From: an uncultured Clostridia bacterium
GTDB lineage: Bacteria; Bacillota; Clostridia; Oscillospirales; Acutalibacteraceae
Assembly: GCA_944380845.1 (NCBI GenBank)
Contig: CALWIU010000002.1
Coordinates: forward strand, 1 to 64,000
Direction: 5' to 3'
Length of the DNA stretch: 64,000 bases
Shown here in pieces: positions 33,122 to 41,010 of the stretch. Under the pieces are notes generated by a model. It was not told where the DNA came from, did no database searches, and saw only the letters and a program-made list of their open reading frames with translations. The stretch's first letter is position 1, and each line of letters opens with the position of its first letter. A program made the position numbers and the translations under genes.

Positions 33122-33376
33122 ATGGAATGGTACGAGATCGTTCTCGGCATCTTTTTGATCGTTGTTTCCGTGTTGATTACGGTGCTGGTGCTGATGCAGA
33201 AGAGCAACGACAACGGTTTGTCCGGTGCTATTGTCGGCGGCAGCGCGGATACCTTTTATGGTAAAAACAAGGGTCGCACCAACGAGGCAAAGCTCGCAAA
33301 GATCACGAAAATTCTTGCGGTCGTCTTTTTCATATTGGTGCTTGGCACTTCTATTGTCTGCACCGTTGTGCGCTAA
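33122..33376 (+). CDS. secG: Preprotein translocase subunit SecG
   Basis: 84 residues with two TM helices (about 6-24 and 58-80) joined by the conserved loop LMQKSNDNGLSGAIVGGSADTF, a SecG signature. SecG assists SecYEG in moving proteins across the membrane. I chose ATG 33122 with AAAGGA 8 bases upstream; the ATG at 33113 overlaps that site. A UUCG-capped hairpin (33377-33392) and tRNA-Lys follow within 24 bases, so the tRNA is likely processed from the secG transcript. Confidence 0.95.
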   Translation: MEWYEIVLGIFLIVVSVLITVLVLMQKSNDNGLSGAIVGGSADTFYGKNKGRTNEAKLAKITKILAVVFFILVLGTSIVCTVVR

Positions 33377-33399
33377 ACAGACTTCGGTCTGTTCTACCT

Positions 33400-33475
33400 G
33401 ATCCAGTAGCTCAGTCGGCAGAGCACCTGCCTTTTAAGCAGGGTGTCCGGAGTTCGAATCTCCGCTGGATCACCA
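33400..33475 (+). tRNA. tRNA-Lys (anticodon TTT)
   Basis: 76 bases including encoded CCA. Acceptor GATCCAG/CTGGATC, discriminator A, anticodon stem CCTGC/GCAGG with loop CTTTTAA, T arm CCGGAGTTCGAATCTCCG. No separate promoter is visible, and it lies 24 bases after secG. Confidence 0.95.
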
Positions 33476-33478
33476 ATT

Positions 33479-33508
33479 AACCGTTTGCTTCGGCAAGCGG
33501 TTTTTTTG
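33479..33508 (+). terminator. Intrinsic terminator after tRNA-Lys
   Basis: 10-bp stem (33479-33488 with 33493-33502, one G-U pair), TTCG loop and seven T. Confidence 0.92.
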
Positions 33509-33544
33509 TTTGCCATTGACAGTTTGTAAGGTTCTTTTTTTGGC

Positions 33545-33576
33545 GAAGCGGTAGGTGCTTATGCAAATACCGCTTC
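33545..33576. repeat. Inverted repeat upstream of the GPH symporter gene
   Basis: GAAGCGGTA/TACCGCTTC, perfect 9 bp, with an inner TGC/GCA. No U-tract. It lies in a 277-bp AT-rich gap that otherwise shows nothing recognisable. Confidence 0.4.
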
Positions 33577-33785
33577 CTTTGCTGTTCCTGCTTACGACAC
33601 AGATCACAAATAAAAATACACAATATTGAATAAATTATATTGCAATAACTGTTGAAATCGCCAAATCTTAGTGCTAAAATAATAGTAATTACAATACAGA
33701 CTTTTTTGCGGCATAACAAAGGGGTTGTGTTTCGCTGCAAGATCCGTCCGATTTGTATTGTGATCGAAAAGGTGGGAAGTTGCGA

Positions 33786-35672
33786 TTGAAAAAACGAGAG
33801 AAAAAAAGCAAGTCGAAAAAAACCTCCTGGCGGAACCGGGTTGCTGACTGGCTGATTTCCCCCGGTGGAAAATGGCGGCAAAAACTGAAAATCGAATATC
33901 GGCAGCAGCTGCGGGAAATTGTTTTAAATCCCGTTGCGTGGTTCAGGGGCGTGGATTTGCCGGAAGGTCATGTGACGCCGTGGGAGCTTTTTTTATTTGC
34001 GCTTTCTGCGGCTTTGGCACATATCAACAACGGCCTGTCAGGAAAGCAGGATTTTCTATATAAGGAATATTACCGGATCGCACCCAATAAAATATCCGTT
34101 GGCAGTGTGATTTCATCCCTTTGGGACGCGGCAAATGATCCGGTTTTGGGAACTTATATGGATAGAAAGCGATGGGGGCCGAGAGAATGGCGGATTATCA
34201 TGCGGATTTCTGCTGTTACCGGACATACGCTGAATGTAATCAAGCTGCTTGACGGCGGAATGAGCGATTGGCAGCACATTGTCGTGTTGGTTGCCTGTAA
34301 CTGTATCCAGGATATTATCGGAACAATGGATGCGGTTGCCGGACAGAAAATGCGTGCCGGTATCAGTCCTTATTCGCAGCAGAGAGCCCGTACGCAGGTA
34401 TGGAGTTCCGTAGGGAGCAGCATCGGATACCCACTGTCGATGATTCCCAATCTTTTGATGGGGTTCAAGGATATTCTGGGACTGAATGATTATCAGATTA
34501 TCGTTGTCGGGGCGATTTGCGTACTGCCGATGAATATTATTTCTTCTTTTTTGCTTTCTTTTATGAAACAGCGCGTTTCTTTCCGTCCCGGCGCGCCGAT
34601 TAACAGTTTGCCGGATGATCCGAGTCATATAACACCGCTTCAGGACGAAATGCCTCCTCAGCCGACGGAGTCCGTTGAAGAAGAACGAGAACGAATGCGT
34701 CAGACGCTGCGTAAAAAGCTGGACGAAAAGGAGAAGCGCCAGCAGGAACAGGACATGACAGCGAAAGAGCGTCGGGCGCGCAGGAGAGAAGAAAAACGCA
34801 TCCATCGAGAAAAGTTTAAACGCGGAGAATATGAAATCGATCCCAATACCGGGGAACCCAAGCTGACCATCTTAGAGAGCTTTGCCGTGACAAAATACAA
34901 TAAATATTTTATTGCCAATACCATTGCCGGATTTATTACGGTCTTTACGCCGACGGTGGATGAGCTTTTGATTTTCCGATATCTGGTTCCCAAACTGAAG
35001 TTTTTCGGTAATGAATTGGGCGGGGAAGTGCTTTTGCAGTTAAAATGGCAGATCGCAGGCACCTTTGTTACATTCACCAAGCCTTTTTCCCGGCAGATGG
35101 TTAATTTGATCGGCGGTCCGTTGAAAACGCACAAGCTGAACAATCTGCTTATCATCGTTGCAAATTTTCTCTTTTTCCTGATTGGCGCCAATAAATTGTG
35201 GAAGATTTTCCTGATTACCATCATTCAGGCGCTGCTTAATGTTGTCGCTGACATGGATGCCGTTGCCGGTTCGCTTTTGACATATGAGATGCTGGATTAT
35301 GTTGAGCTGAAAACCGGACTTCGGACAGAAGGCGTAACGACGGCTGTTTCCGCTCTGATTACCAAAATTGTATCCAACAACATCGGCACTTTGACTGGAA
35401 ACGCTTTTTTGGAGTGGACAGGGTACACCGGAGGATATGATGAAACCGGTGAGGCATTGCCGCCTCGGTTTGTCAAATATATGTGGCCAATGTTTACTTT
35501 GGCAACTGTCTTTGACAATTTTGTTTATTTGATTGCCCGTTCTTTTATCAAGTATTCACCGGAAGACAGTGACCGTGTCGAAGCTCTTTTGAAGGAGCGC
35601 CGCGCCGCCAAAGACAGGGAAAAACAGGAAGCTGATGAAGTTTCTGTCGGGGCGGATCATACCGGCAAGTGA
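33786..35672 (+). CDS. GPH-family (MFS) symporter-like protein with large cytoplasmic loop
   Basis: About 628 residues, larger than the usual 450-500. A basic N-terminus and about 12 TM helices. The glycoside-pentoside-hexuronide symporter signature is seen in SSLWDAANDPVLGTYMDRKRWG. A highly charged loop of about 110 residues (roughly 280-390, rich in RRxREEKR) splits the two six-helix halves. The second half repeats a DMDAVAGSLLTYEMLDYVE block. The transported solute is unknown. No ATG start is available near the 5' end; TTG 33786, with GTGGG nine bases upstream, is my choice, and TTG 33780 is possible. It ends at a bidirectional terminator. Confidence 0.75.
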   Translation: MKKREKKSKSKKTSWRNRVADWLISPGGKWRQKLKIEYRQQLREIVLNPVAWFRGVDLPEGHVTPWELFLFALSAALAHINNGLSGKQDFLYKEYYRIAPNKISVGSVISSLWDAANDPVLGTYMDRKRWGPREWRIIMRISAVTGHTLNVIKLLDGGMSDWQHIVVLVACNCIQDIIGTMDAVAGQKMRAGISPYSQQRARTQVWSSVGSSIGYPLSMIPNLLMGFKDILGLNDYQIIVVGAICVLPMNIISSFLLSFMKQRVSFRPGAPINSLPDDPSHITPLQDEMPPQPTESVEEERERMRQTLRKKLDEKEKRQQEQDMTAKERRARRREEKRIHREKFKRGEYEIDPNTGEPKLTILESFAVTKYNKYFIANTIAGFITVFTPTVDELLIFRYLVPKLKFFGNELGGEVLLQLKWQIAGTFVTFTKPFSRQMVNLIGGPLKTHKLNNLLIIVANFLFFLIGANKLWKIFLITIIQALLNVVADMDAVAGSLLTYEMLDYVELKTGLRTEGVTTAVSALITKIVSNNIGTLTGNAFLEWTGYTGGYDETGEALPPRFVKYMWPMFTLATVFDNFVYLIARSFIKYSPEDSDRVEALLKERRAAKDREKQEADEVSVGADHTGK

Positions 35673-35676
35673 TTAC

Positions 35677-35717
35677 AAAAAAACAGGAAGCGAACGGTTG
35701 TCGCTTCCTGTTTTTTT
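35677..35717. terminator. Bidirectional terminator
   Basis: Perfect 17-bp arms (35677-35693 and 35701-35717), with seven A before and seven T after the GC core. It serves the symporter (plus) and the S-component gene (minus). Confidence 0.93.
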
Positions 35718-35725
35718 ATATCGTG

Positions 35726-36357
35726 TTATTTTGAAAACCGTTTTGTTGCTACGGCGACACCTTTGCCGACAGCGGAACCCAGCACGGTACAGACCAGGGC
35801 TTCTACCGGCGCGTTAACACCGGCGGCAATCAAAATGATCGTACTCAGAACCGAGTCTGCGCCCAGTGCAGCTGCCTGTTCGGCTGTAAAGGTCAGGTTC
35901 ATGAAAAACAGAGCCAAAAAACCTAAAAATAAAATCGTGTTCAGCAGTGAGCCGCAGAGGCTTCCTACGAGATAACTCCAGCCTTTTTTCGCGTCTTTTT
36001 GGCACAGGCACGGAAAATCAGACCGCAAAACAGGCCTGTCAACAGCCGGGGCACAAAGCAGACAATAAAGGCGCGGACAGCGCTTTCGCTCAGAAGAATG
36101 CCGCCCAAAAAGTCACCGGTAAAGCATTGAATGAAGCTGGTCACACCGAAAACACCGCCTAAAAAGGCGGAAACGGCGGGACCTTCTGTTACCGCGCCGA
36201 CGATAACAGGGATCATGCACAGCGTCAGCGACAATGCGCCGATGCGCAAATACCCCAATGGGGTGAATGCCATCACCACGAGCAGCGCTGTGAGCATGGC
36301 GGTTACGGTCAGGCGGATGGTTTTTTCCCTGCCTGCCGCTCTCGTTTTTGTTTCCAT
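35726..36357 (-). pseudogene. ECF-transporter S component, interrupted by a -1 frame change
   Basis: Two overlapping frames make one family-like protein of about 210 residues. The first frame runs from ATG 36357 (AAGGAGG upstream) through LTVTAMLTALLVVMAFTPLG, IPVIVGAV and FCGLIFRACAKK and stops at 35965. The second frame continues GWSYLVGSLCGSLLNTILFL and ends at 35726. The frames join exactly at A_AAA_AAG (35983-35989 on the complement), where a -1 step turns RKKAGVIS-stop into RKKGWSYLVG. The S component would capture a vitamin or similar substrate for an ECF transporter; PanT-like is a guess. It may be a real or sequencing deletion in the A6 run, or programmed -1 frameshifting. Confidence 0.78.
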
Positions 36358-36439
36358 AAAAAATCCTCCTTGCTGCTGTTTCTTTCCTGTAAGAATACAG
36401 CGCAAAATTTATATCAACGGCAGAGCCGTAGATAATGAA

Positions 36440-37402
36440 TTAAAGATTTTCGACAAGTTTATCATATAAGGTCGGTATGGTGATTTGATGGTCGCCCGTA
36501 AAATGCCAGCCCATCCCGCCATTTTGGGTGGGACGGTTGACGATGTTTTTTCGCGGTCGATAATAATATGCCGGATCATCATAGCCGATTTTTTTCCGGT
36601 AATCCCCCAGTGGTACCAAATCAAAGTTCGCTGTTGTGATGTGAAAAGTCGGATAGCCGAGATTGCGAACAATGGAGAGGGCTTTTAAAAAGACTTCGGG
36701 GCCAATCACGGCAGAACCAAAATTTAAAAACACGCCACCTTCCAGTTCAGAAACGCTATGACACATTTTTTTAAAATCGATGCCGGAGCATTTGCCGATG
36801 ATCGCCATATCACAGCTTGGATGCTGGTGAATAATATCCGTCCCCAACGCGATGTGATAACTCATGGGAATATCCAGCCGGTATCCTTGCCAGAGCAGGC
36901 AATTTTCCCGGTAGGGAAATCGATCGGGATGGCGGTCGATGTACTCACCCAGCGCTTCGCCGTAACCGAGTCCTTTTTCTGCTCCGAGACGCAGTGCTTC
37001 ATTCATCCATGCTCCGGTTTCTTCCCACATTCCGAAGGAGCCGTCTTCAATGGCAGTGGGCACATCTTCGCTGGTGCCGCCGAGATACGCCAATTCAAAA
37101 TCATGTATGCTGGTTGCGCCATTGGCCGCGATATGGGTGATTACGCCTTTTTTCATCAGTTCGATGACATAGCGCGACAGGCGGTTTTTGATAACATGGG
37201 CACCCATGCTCCAAATGACCGGGCGGTGATTTTTTCTCGCATCGAGGATTCGAGTGACAAGTTCATCAAAGCCCGGCGCTTGATATACGGGATGCTGTGC
37301 GTGATCCGGTTGCAATAGTTGATCGATTGTTACAAGGTTTTTCCGTTCCCGGGCGGAAAAAGTGCGAATGCCGCTTAGATCCAGGATTTGCTGCCGCCGC
37401 AT
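36440..37402 (-). CDS. Deoxyhypusine-synthase-like protein
   Basis: 320 residues. The pattern VIWSMGAHVIKNRLSRYVIELMKKG, THIAANGATSIHDFE, EDGSFGMWEETGAW and HPSCDM resembles the bacterial proteins with a deoxyhypusine-synthase-like NAD-binding fold (sometimes listed as GSU2085 family). True deoxyhypusine synthase acts on eIF5A, which bacteria lack, so the reaction here is different and unknown. It starts 6 bases after the HAD phosphatase gene, so the two form an operon. Such pairings suggest sugar-phosphate chemistry, but this is inference. Confidence 0.7.
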   Translation of the reverse strand: MRRQQILDLSGIRTFSARERKNLVTIDQLLQPDHAQHPVYQAPGFDELVTRILDARKNHRPVIWSMGAHVIKNRLSRYVIELMKKGVITHIAANGATSIHDFELAYLGGTSEDVPTAIEDGSFGMWEETGAWMNEALRLGAEKGLGYGEALGEYIDRHPDRFPYRENCLLWQGYRLDIPMSYHIALGTDIIHQHPSCDMAIIGKCSGIDFKKMCHSVSELEGGVFLNFGSAVIGPEVFLKALSIVRNLGYPTFHITTANFDLVPLGDYRKKIGYDDPAYYYRPRKNIVNRPTQNGGMGWHFTGDHQITIPTLYDKLVENL

Positions 37403-37408
37403 AGCTAT

Positions 37409-38200
37409 TCACTCCTTGAAGGACAACAGACGCAAAAGGGAATCGATGTCCATAAAATTACAAATCAGCGCTTCCGCTCCAGCCTGTGTTAAGCGGGCGG
37501 TTTTTTCCGGGTCTTCTGTGAGTCCGCATGAGTCTTCCCGGCCGACGACTCCCAATGTCCGGCAACCCTTTTCGCTCCCAAGACAGATTTCTACCTTTCC
37601 ATCGCCGCAAATCAAAATGCGGGAGGGGGGAATATGGTTCTCTTCGAGAAAGCGGTTTAAGGTAGCTTCTTTGCTGCAGTTTTCAGAGTGGGGCTGCGCC
37701 CCTTCTATCTTTACAAAATAACCGTCAAGCGATAAAAGCCGTGCTTCCGCTTTTACATCCTCTGTGTCTGTCCCGCTGGCGGCAAAGAGACGAACCCCGC
37801 GATCTGTTAATGCTTTTAAAAAATCTGTCGCGCCTCGTATGCGGTATTTCTCCGCGAGCGATGGGTCTTGCTCTAATTTTGCGCGTTTTTCCATGATGCC
37901 TTCCATGAGACGGTTGTTGTATTGCTCCTTAAAAAACCAGGGGTCCAGCGGCGCATTTCTTTTGTTGCCTGTAAGGCATACCTGTTCACAGAGCCATTTC
38001 ATTTGATGAATGGTTTGTACGCCGGCGGAACTACTGATATATTGGCGGCAAAGCGCTTCTTTTTCATCCCCAAGATAAAACAGCATGGTTTGCAACATGA
38101 TTTTTTCCCAGCCGCAGCGAAGCGTTGAGAGGGTGCCGTCAAAGTCGAAAATAGCCGCTTCAGGCGGAAGGGGATAACGCCGGCTTTTAAGAATGCGCAT
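37409..38200 (-). CDS. HAD-superfamily phosphatase
   Basis: 263 residues. Motif I is IFDFDGTLS (nucleophile in DFDGT), motif II FAASGTD, and motif III/IV ICGDGKVEI, so a C1-capped HAD hydrolase. The cap region (about 35-130) has no clear substrate hint. Members are phosphatases of small phosphorylated metabolites, with phosphoglycolate phosphatase-type the nearest flavour. The active-site residues look intact. It is the first gene of the operon with the deoxyhypusine-synthase-like gene and sits just past the terminator of the YhhN gene. Confidence 0.82.
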   Translation of the reverse strand: MRILKSRRYPLPPEAAIFDFDGTLSTLRCGWEKIMLQTMLFYLGDEKEALCRQYISSSAGVQTIHQMKWLCEQVCLTGNKRNAPLDPWFFKEQYNNRLMEGIMEKRAKLEQDPSLAEKYRIRGATDFLKALTDRGVRLFAASGTDTEDVKAEARLLSLDGYFVKIEGAQPHSENCSKEATLNRFLEENHIPPSRILICGDGKVEICLGSEKGCRTLGVVGREDSCGLTEDPEKTARLTQAGAEALICNFMDIDSLLRLLSFKE

Positions 38201-38213
38201 ATAGAGCCTCCGT

Positions 38214-38255
38214 TAAAAAAAGCGGTGTGCGCGAAACATCGCAGGCACACCGCTT
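38214..38255 (-). terminator. Intrinsic terminator after the YhhN-like gene
   Basis: 11-bp arms (38220-38230 and 38245-38255), with a run of T on the minus strand. Confidence 0.88.
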
Positions 38256-38271
38256 CATCGACTATTGAAAG

Positions 38272-39003
38272 TTAAATGCAGGAAATGGAATAGGCAATCA
38301 AATATTGTGCGGCATAGTACAGTATATGATTCCACAAAACATCTTTTTTGCGGTTTCTGCCTTCTCCGAAATAGGTTTTCATCAGGATCATGTCAGAAAT
38401 CCACATAATCACTTCACCAATCGCCATCATTTTTGCGCCCGTGCTGTTTCCATCGGCAATCGCGCAGCAAATGGTAAAGGTCATAACAAAACCCAAGACA
38501 GCAGAGTAAACAGCGCTGATGGCTTTGTATTTGCCAAACTTGACCTTCAATATGCGTCTCTCGCCGAAAACAGCGATCAAAGCAAAGATTGCGGCAACGG
38601 CGATGGCGACATAAATATACGCCGGATTGCTGTTCCATTTGAAGCAGTTAAAGGCGGCAACGAAATACAGAACCTGTGTTGCCAAAAAGAAGCTGAAGCC
38701 AAGCGCCGTAAATTCATTGCTGCTCTCAAGATATGTATACTTCAAATCCAGCCACAGATCACCGAATGCAGCGGTAACCAAGCCGCCGACAATAAAGAAG
38801 GACCACGGGTTAAAGGTCGCAAAGCCAATGGTCAGTTCATTGAATGCAGGAATGGTGTCAAAAATTGCCGCAAGACCAGTGAACACAAAGAAAATGCTCG
38901 CGCAGGTTTTGGCGACAGCAGCGGGTAGCCCGCCTTTTTTGATTCGCAAAATGAGGAAAACTATGGTGGCAATCACGCCAAGTACCGTCAACTGTATGAG
39001 CAT
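38272..39003 (-). CDS. YhhN/TMEM86-family membrane protein (lysoplasmalogenase-like)
   Basis: 243 residues, eight hydrophobic segments. Family patterns are AAFGDLWLDL (the conserved GD of the catalytic site), IGEVIMWISDMILM (a later conserved Asp), and GFSFFLATQVLYFV. TMEM86/YhhN proteins are proposed to cleave the vinyl-ether bond of lysoplasmalogens. Anaerobic Clostridia make plasmalogens, which makes such a role plausible. Single gene, with its own terminator. The Pro/Gly spacing is intact throughout. Confidence 0.75.
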   Translation of the reverse strand: MLIQLTVLGVIATIVFLILRIKKGGLPAAVAKTCASIFFVFTGLAAIFDTIPAFNELTIGFATFNPWSFFIVGGLVTAAFGDLWLDLKYTYLESSNEFTALGFSFFLATQVLYFVAAFNCFKWNSNPAYIYVAIAVAAIFALIAVFGERRILKVKFGKYKAISAVYSAVLGFVMTFTICCAIADGNSTGAKMMAIGEVIMWISDMILMKTYFGEGRNRKKDVLWNHILYYAAQYLIAYSISCI

Positions 39004-39098
39004 AAATTAACCTCCAATAAGTAGCTTACTTTGTATTATAAAGCCTTTCGACTGAAAATACAATATAATTATTAAAATAATTTGAAAAAATTTTCGGA

Positions 39099-40097
39099 TC
39101 AGTCAGCGTTAGCGGCACAGTTTTCTGCTGTAAGATGTTTTTCAATGAACGCATCTGCTGTTTTCCAGTATAATTCAGGATGGATATCCCATGAATTGGC
39201 ATGAGCCGCGTCCGGAATGGAGAGCATTTCCTTTTCACAGTTTTCCGCAGCATCATAAACTTGCTGGAGCATATGATAGGGTACAAAATCATCTTCTTCG
39301 CCGTGGATGAAGAGGATCGGTGTTTTGCATTTTTTCAGCTGCTCAACCGAAGAGGCCTTTTTGATATCGTAGCCCGCACGGATTTTCGTCGTTACGCGCA
39401 TGGCATCCAGCAGGGGCTGCGCCGGCAGATGAAACATATCGTGAATTACGCTGTCCATTTGATCCCAAACAGAAGTATAGCCGCAGTCTGCGATCAGACA
39501 CTTGACATTCGGCGGCAAATCTTCGCCGGCAGTCATCATAACTGTTGCGCTGCCCATGGAAACGCCGATCAAAAAGATCTCAGCCTGCGGATCTTTTTCC
39601 AGAATAAAGTTGATCCAGTCCAGCATATCGAATCGATCGAACCAACCCATGGTGACATTTTTATGCTCGCTTTTGCCGTGGGCGCGCATATGCGGGATCA
39701 GCACATGAAAGCCCTTTTCATAGAAATGCCGGGCAGGTATGCCGACATTTTGCGGGCAGCTGGTCCAGCCGTGAATGCACAGACACCAGACATGAGATTC
39801 TTTTTCCGGAATCAGGTGTTCAGCGTGCAGCGTTTCGCCGCTGCGGGAAGAAATCACTTCTTCTGTTGGATCCATACAGGCGAACCAGGTGCGGTCGTCG
39901 TGGATGGAGGCGGGGTTCTTTAAGTATTTTTCTTTTTCCGCCGGTTCCAATACAAAAGAGGATTTCCGGCGCGCCATCGATTTTGCGGTAAAGACCTGAT
40001 CGTATACAATATTACTAAAGGCGAAAAGCAACGCGCCGGTCCCTGCAACGATTCCGGTGACGGCGGCAGTCGCTTTGATGACTTTCTTCTTATCCAT
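39099..40097 (-). CDS. Membrane-anchored alpha/beta hydrolase
   Basis: 332 residues. An N-terminal hydrophobic segment (about 8-28) suggests membrane anchoring or export. The hydrolase core has CIHGWT (oxyanion loop), IGVSMGSAT with the nucleophile Ser in GxSxG, ILFIHGEEDDFVP with the acidic residue and DAAHANS with the His. It resembles the clostridial BAAT/Peptidase_S15-like hydrolases of unknown substrate. It stands alone, about 95 bases downstream of the YhhN gene in reading order of the minus strand. Confidence 0.85.
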   Translation of the reverse strand: MDKKKVIKATAAVTGIVAGTGALLFAFSNIVYDQVFTAKSMARRKSSFVLEPAEKEKYLKNPASIHDDRTWFACMDPTEEVISSRSGETLHAEHLIPEKESHVWCLCIHGWTSCPQNVGIPARHFYEKGFHVLIPHMRAHGKSEHKNVTMGWFDRFDMLDWINFILEKDPQAEIFLIGVSMGSATVMMTAGEDLPPNVKCLIADCGYTSVWDQMDSVIHDMFHLPAQPLLDAMRVTTKIRAGYDIKKASSVEQLKKCKTPILFIHGEEDDFVPYHMLQQVYDAAENCEKEMLSIPDAAHANSWDIHPELYWKTADAFIEKHLTAENCAANAD

Positions 40098-40251
40098 GCG
40101 GTCAACTCCGTCTCTCCTATTTCTTTGTCATTATAGACCAAAATCTTAAAAAAATCAAGAGATAAAATCGACAGTTTTGTTCCAGCTCGTCAATTTTATC
40201 AGACGCTGCGTCAAAAACAGAGGGATAATCCGGGATTTGCGCGGGAAATGG

Positions 40252-40280
40252 TTGTATTTTAGTGTTCAGGATGATATAAT
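40252..40280 (+). promoter_or_regulatory. Promoter of the DivIVA-like gene and pcrA
   Basis: TTGTAT (40252-40257), 17-bp spacer, TATAAT (40275-40280). Confidence 0.7.
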
Positions 40281-40327
40281 TTGACTATCAATGGCGAATC
40301 GACGCCTTTTCGGAGGGATGGTATCAT

Positions 40328-40987
40328 ATGGATGATATGACCGGCGTTTTTAAAACCGCAGCGTTTGGCGGCTTTCAAAAAGATGATGTATTACATTTTA
40401 TTGAAATGCAGAAACAAACAGAAGCAGATCTGCGCGCCGCCGTTGCCGAAATGGACGGCCGCTTGAGGGATTTGACAGAGCGCTGCCGCGTTCTTACAGA
40501 AGAAAAAAATGCAATGAAAAATGAGCTGGAAGAAAACCGCGGCGCACGGGAAGCGGCGTCTTCCTTTGCAATCCGGGATGCAGAATACCGTGCGCTGGAA
40601 GCAAAGTTTCACTCTCTGGAAGAGCAGAACCGAAAAACGCAGGAGGAAAACGAGCAGCTTCGCCGGTCGCTTGAGCAGGCGGAGCAGCCAGGCAAGCCGT
40701 CCCCGCAGGAAACGATGCCGGAAATGAGCCTGGAAGAAAAGGTTGGCTCTGCCTTTGTGGATGCTCGCCGGTTTGCCGATCAGCTGGTAAGTGAAGCGCG
40801 TCAGACCGCTGCCGACGCCAACGCGGTGACCGCCCGATTTGTCGCCGATACCGAGAAAAAGGCGCAGCTTCTTTCTGCGGAATTGCGGCTTTGCGCGGAA
40901 AAATGCGAAAATTTATTTTCCGGCGTTGAAGCGGATGTGGAGCGGCTGCGGACAGCGTTAAAAAATGTTTCCGATGAGATCGGCTGA
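40328..40987 (+). CDS. DivIVA-like coiled-coil protein
   Basis: 219 residues. The N-terminus GVFKTAAFGGFQKDDVLHFIE is a DivIVA-type membrane-curvature/lipid-binding head, followed by a long coiled coil (about 25-150, heptads rich in Glu/Arg/Leu) and a C-terminal helical part (about 160-219). DivIVA-like proteins collect at poles and septa and recruit division or wall synthesis factors. It is cotranscribed with pcrA (23 bases) and faces the rodA region, compatible with a growth/division role. The exact partner is unknown. Confidence 0.78.
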   Translation: MDDMTGVFKTAAFGGFQKDDVLHFIEMQKQTEADLRAAVAEMDGRLRDLTERCRVLTEEKNAMKNELEENRGAREAASSFAIRDAEYRALEAKFHSLEEQNRKTQEENEQLRRSLEQAEQPGKPSPQETMPEMSLEEKVGSAFVDARRFADQLVSEARQTAADANAVTARFVADTEKKAQLLSAELRLCAEKCENLFSGVEADVERLRTALKNVSDEIG

Positions 40988-41010
40988 ATGATGGAAACGG
41001 AGTTTTATTC

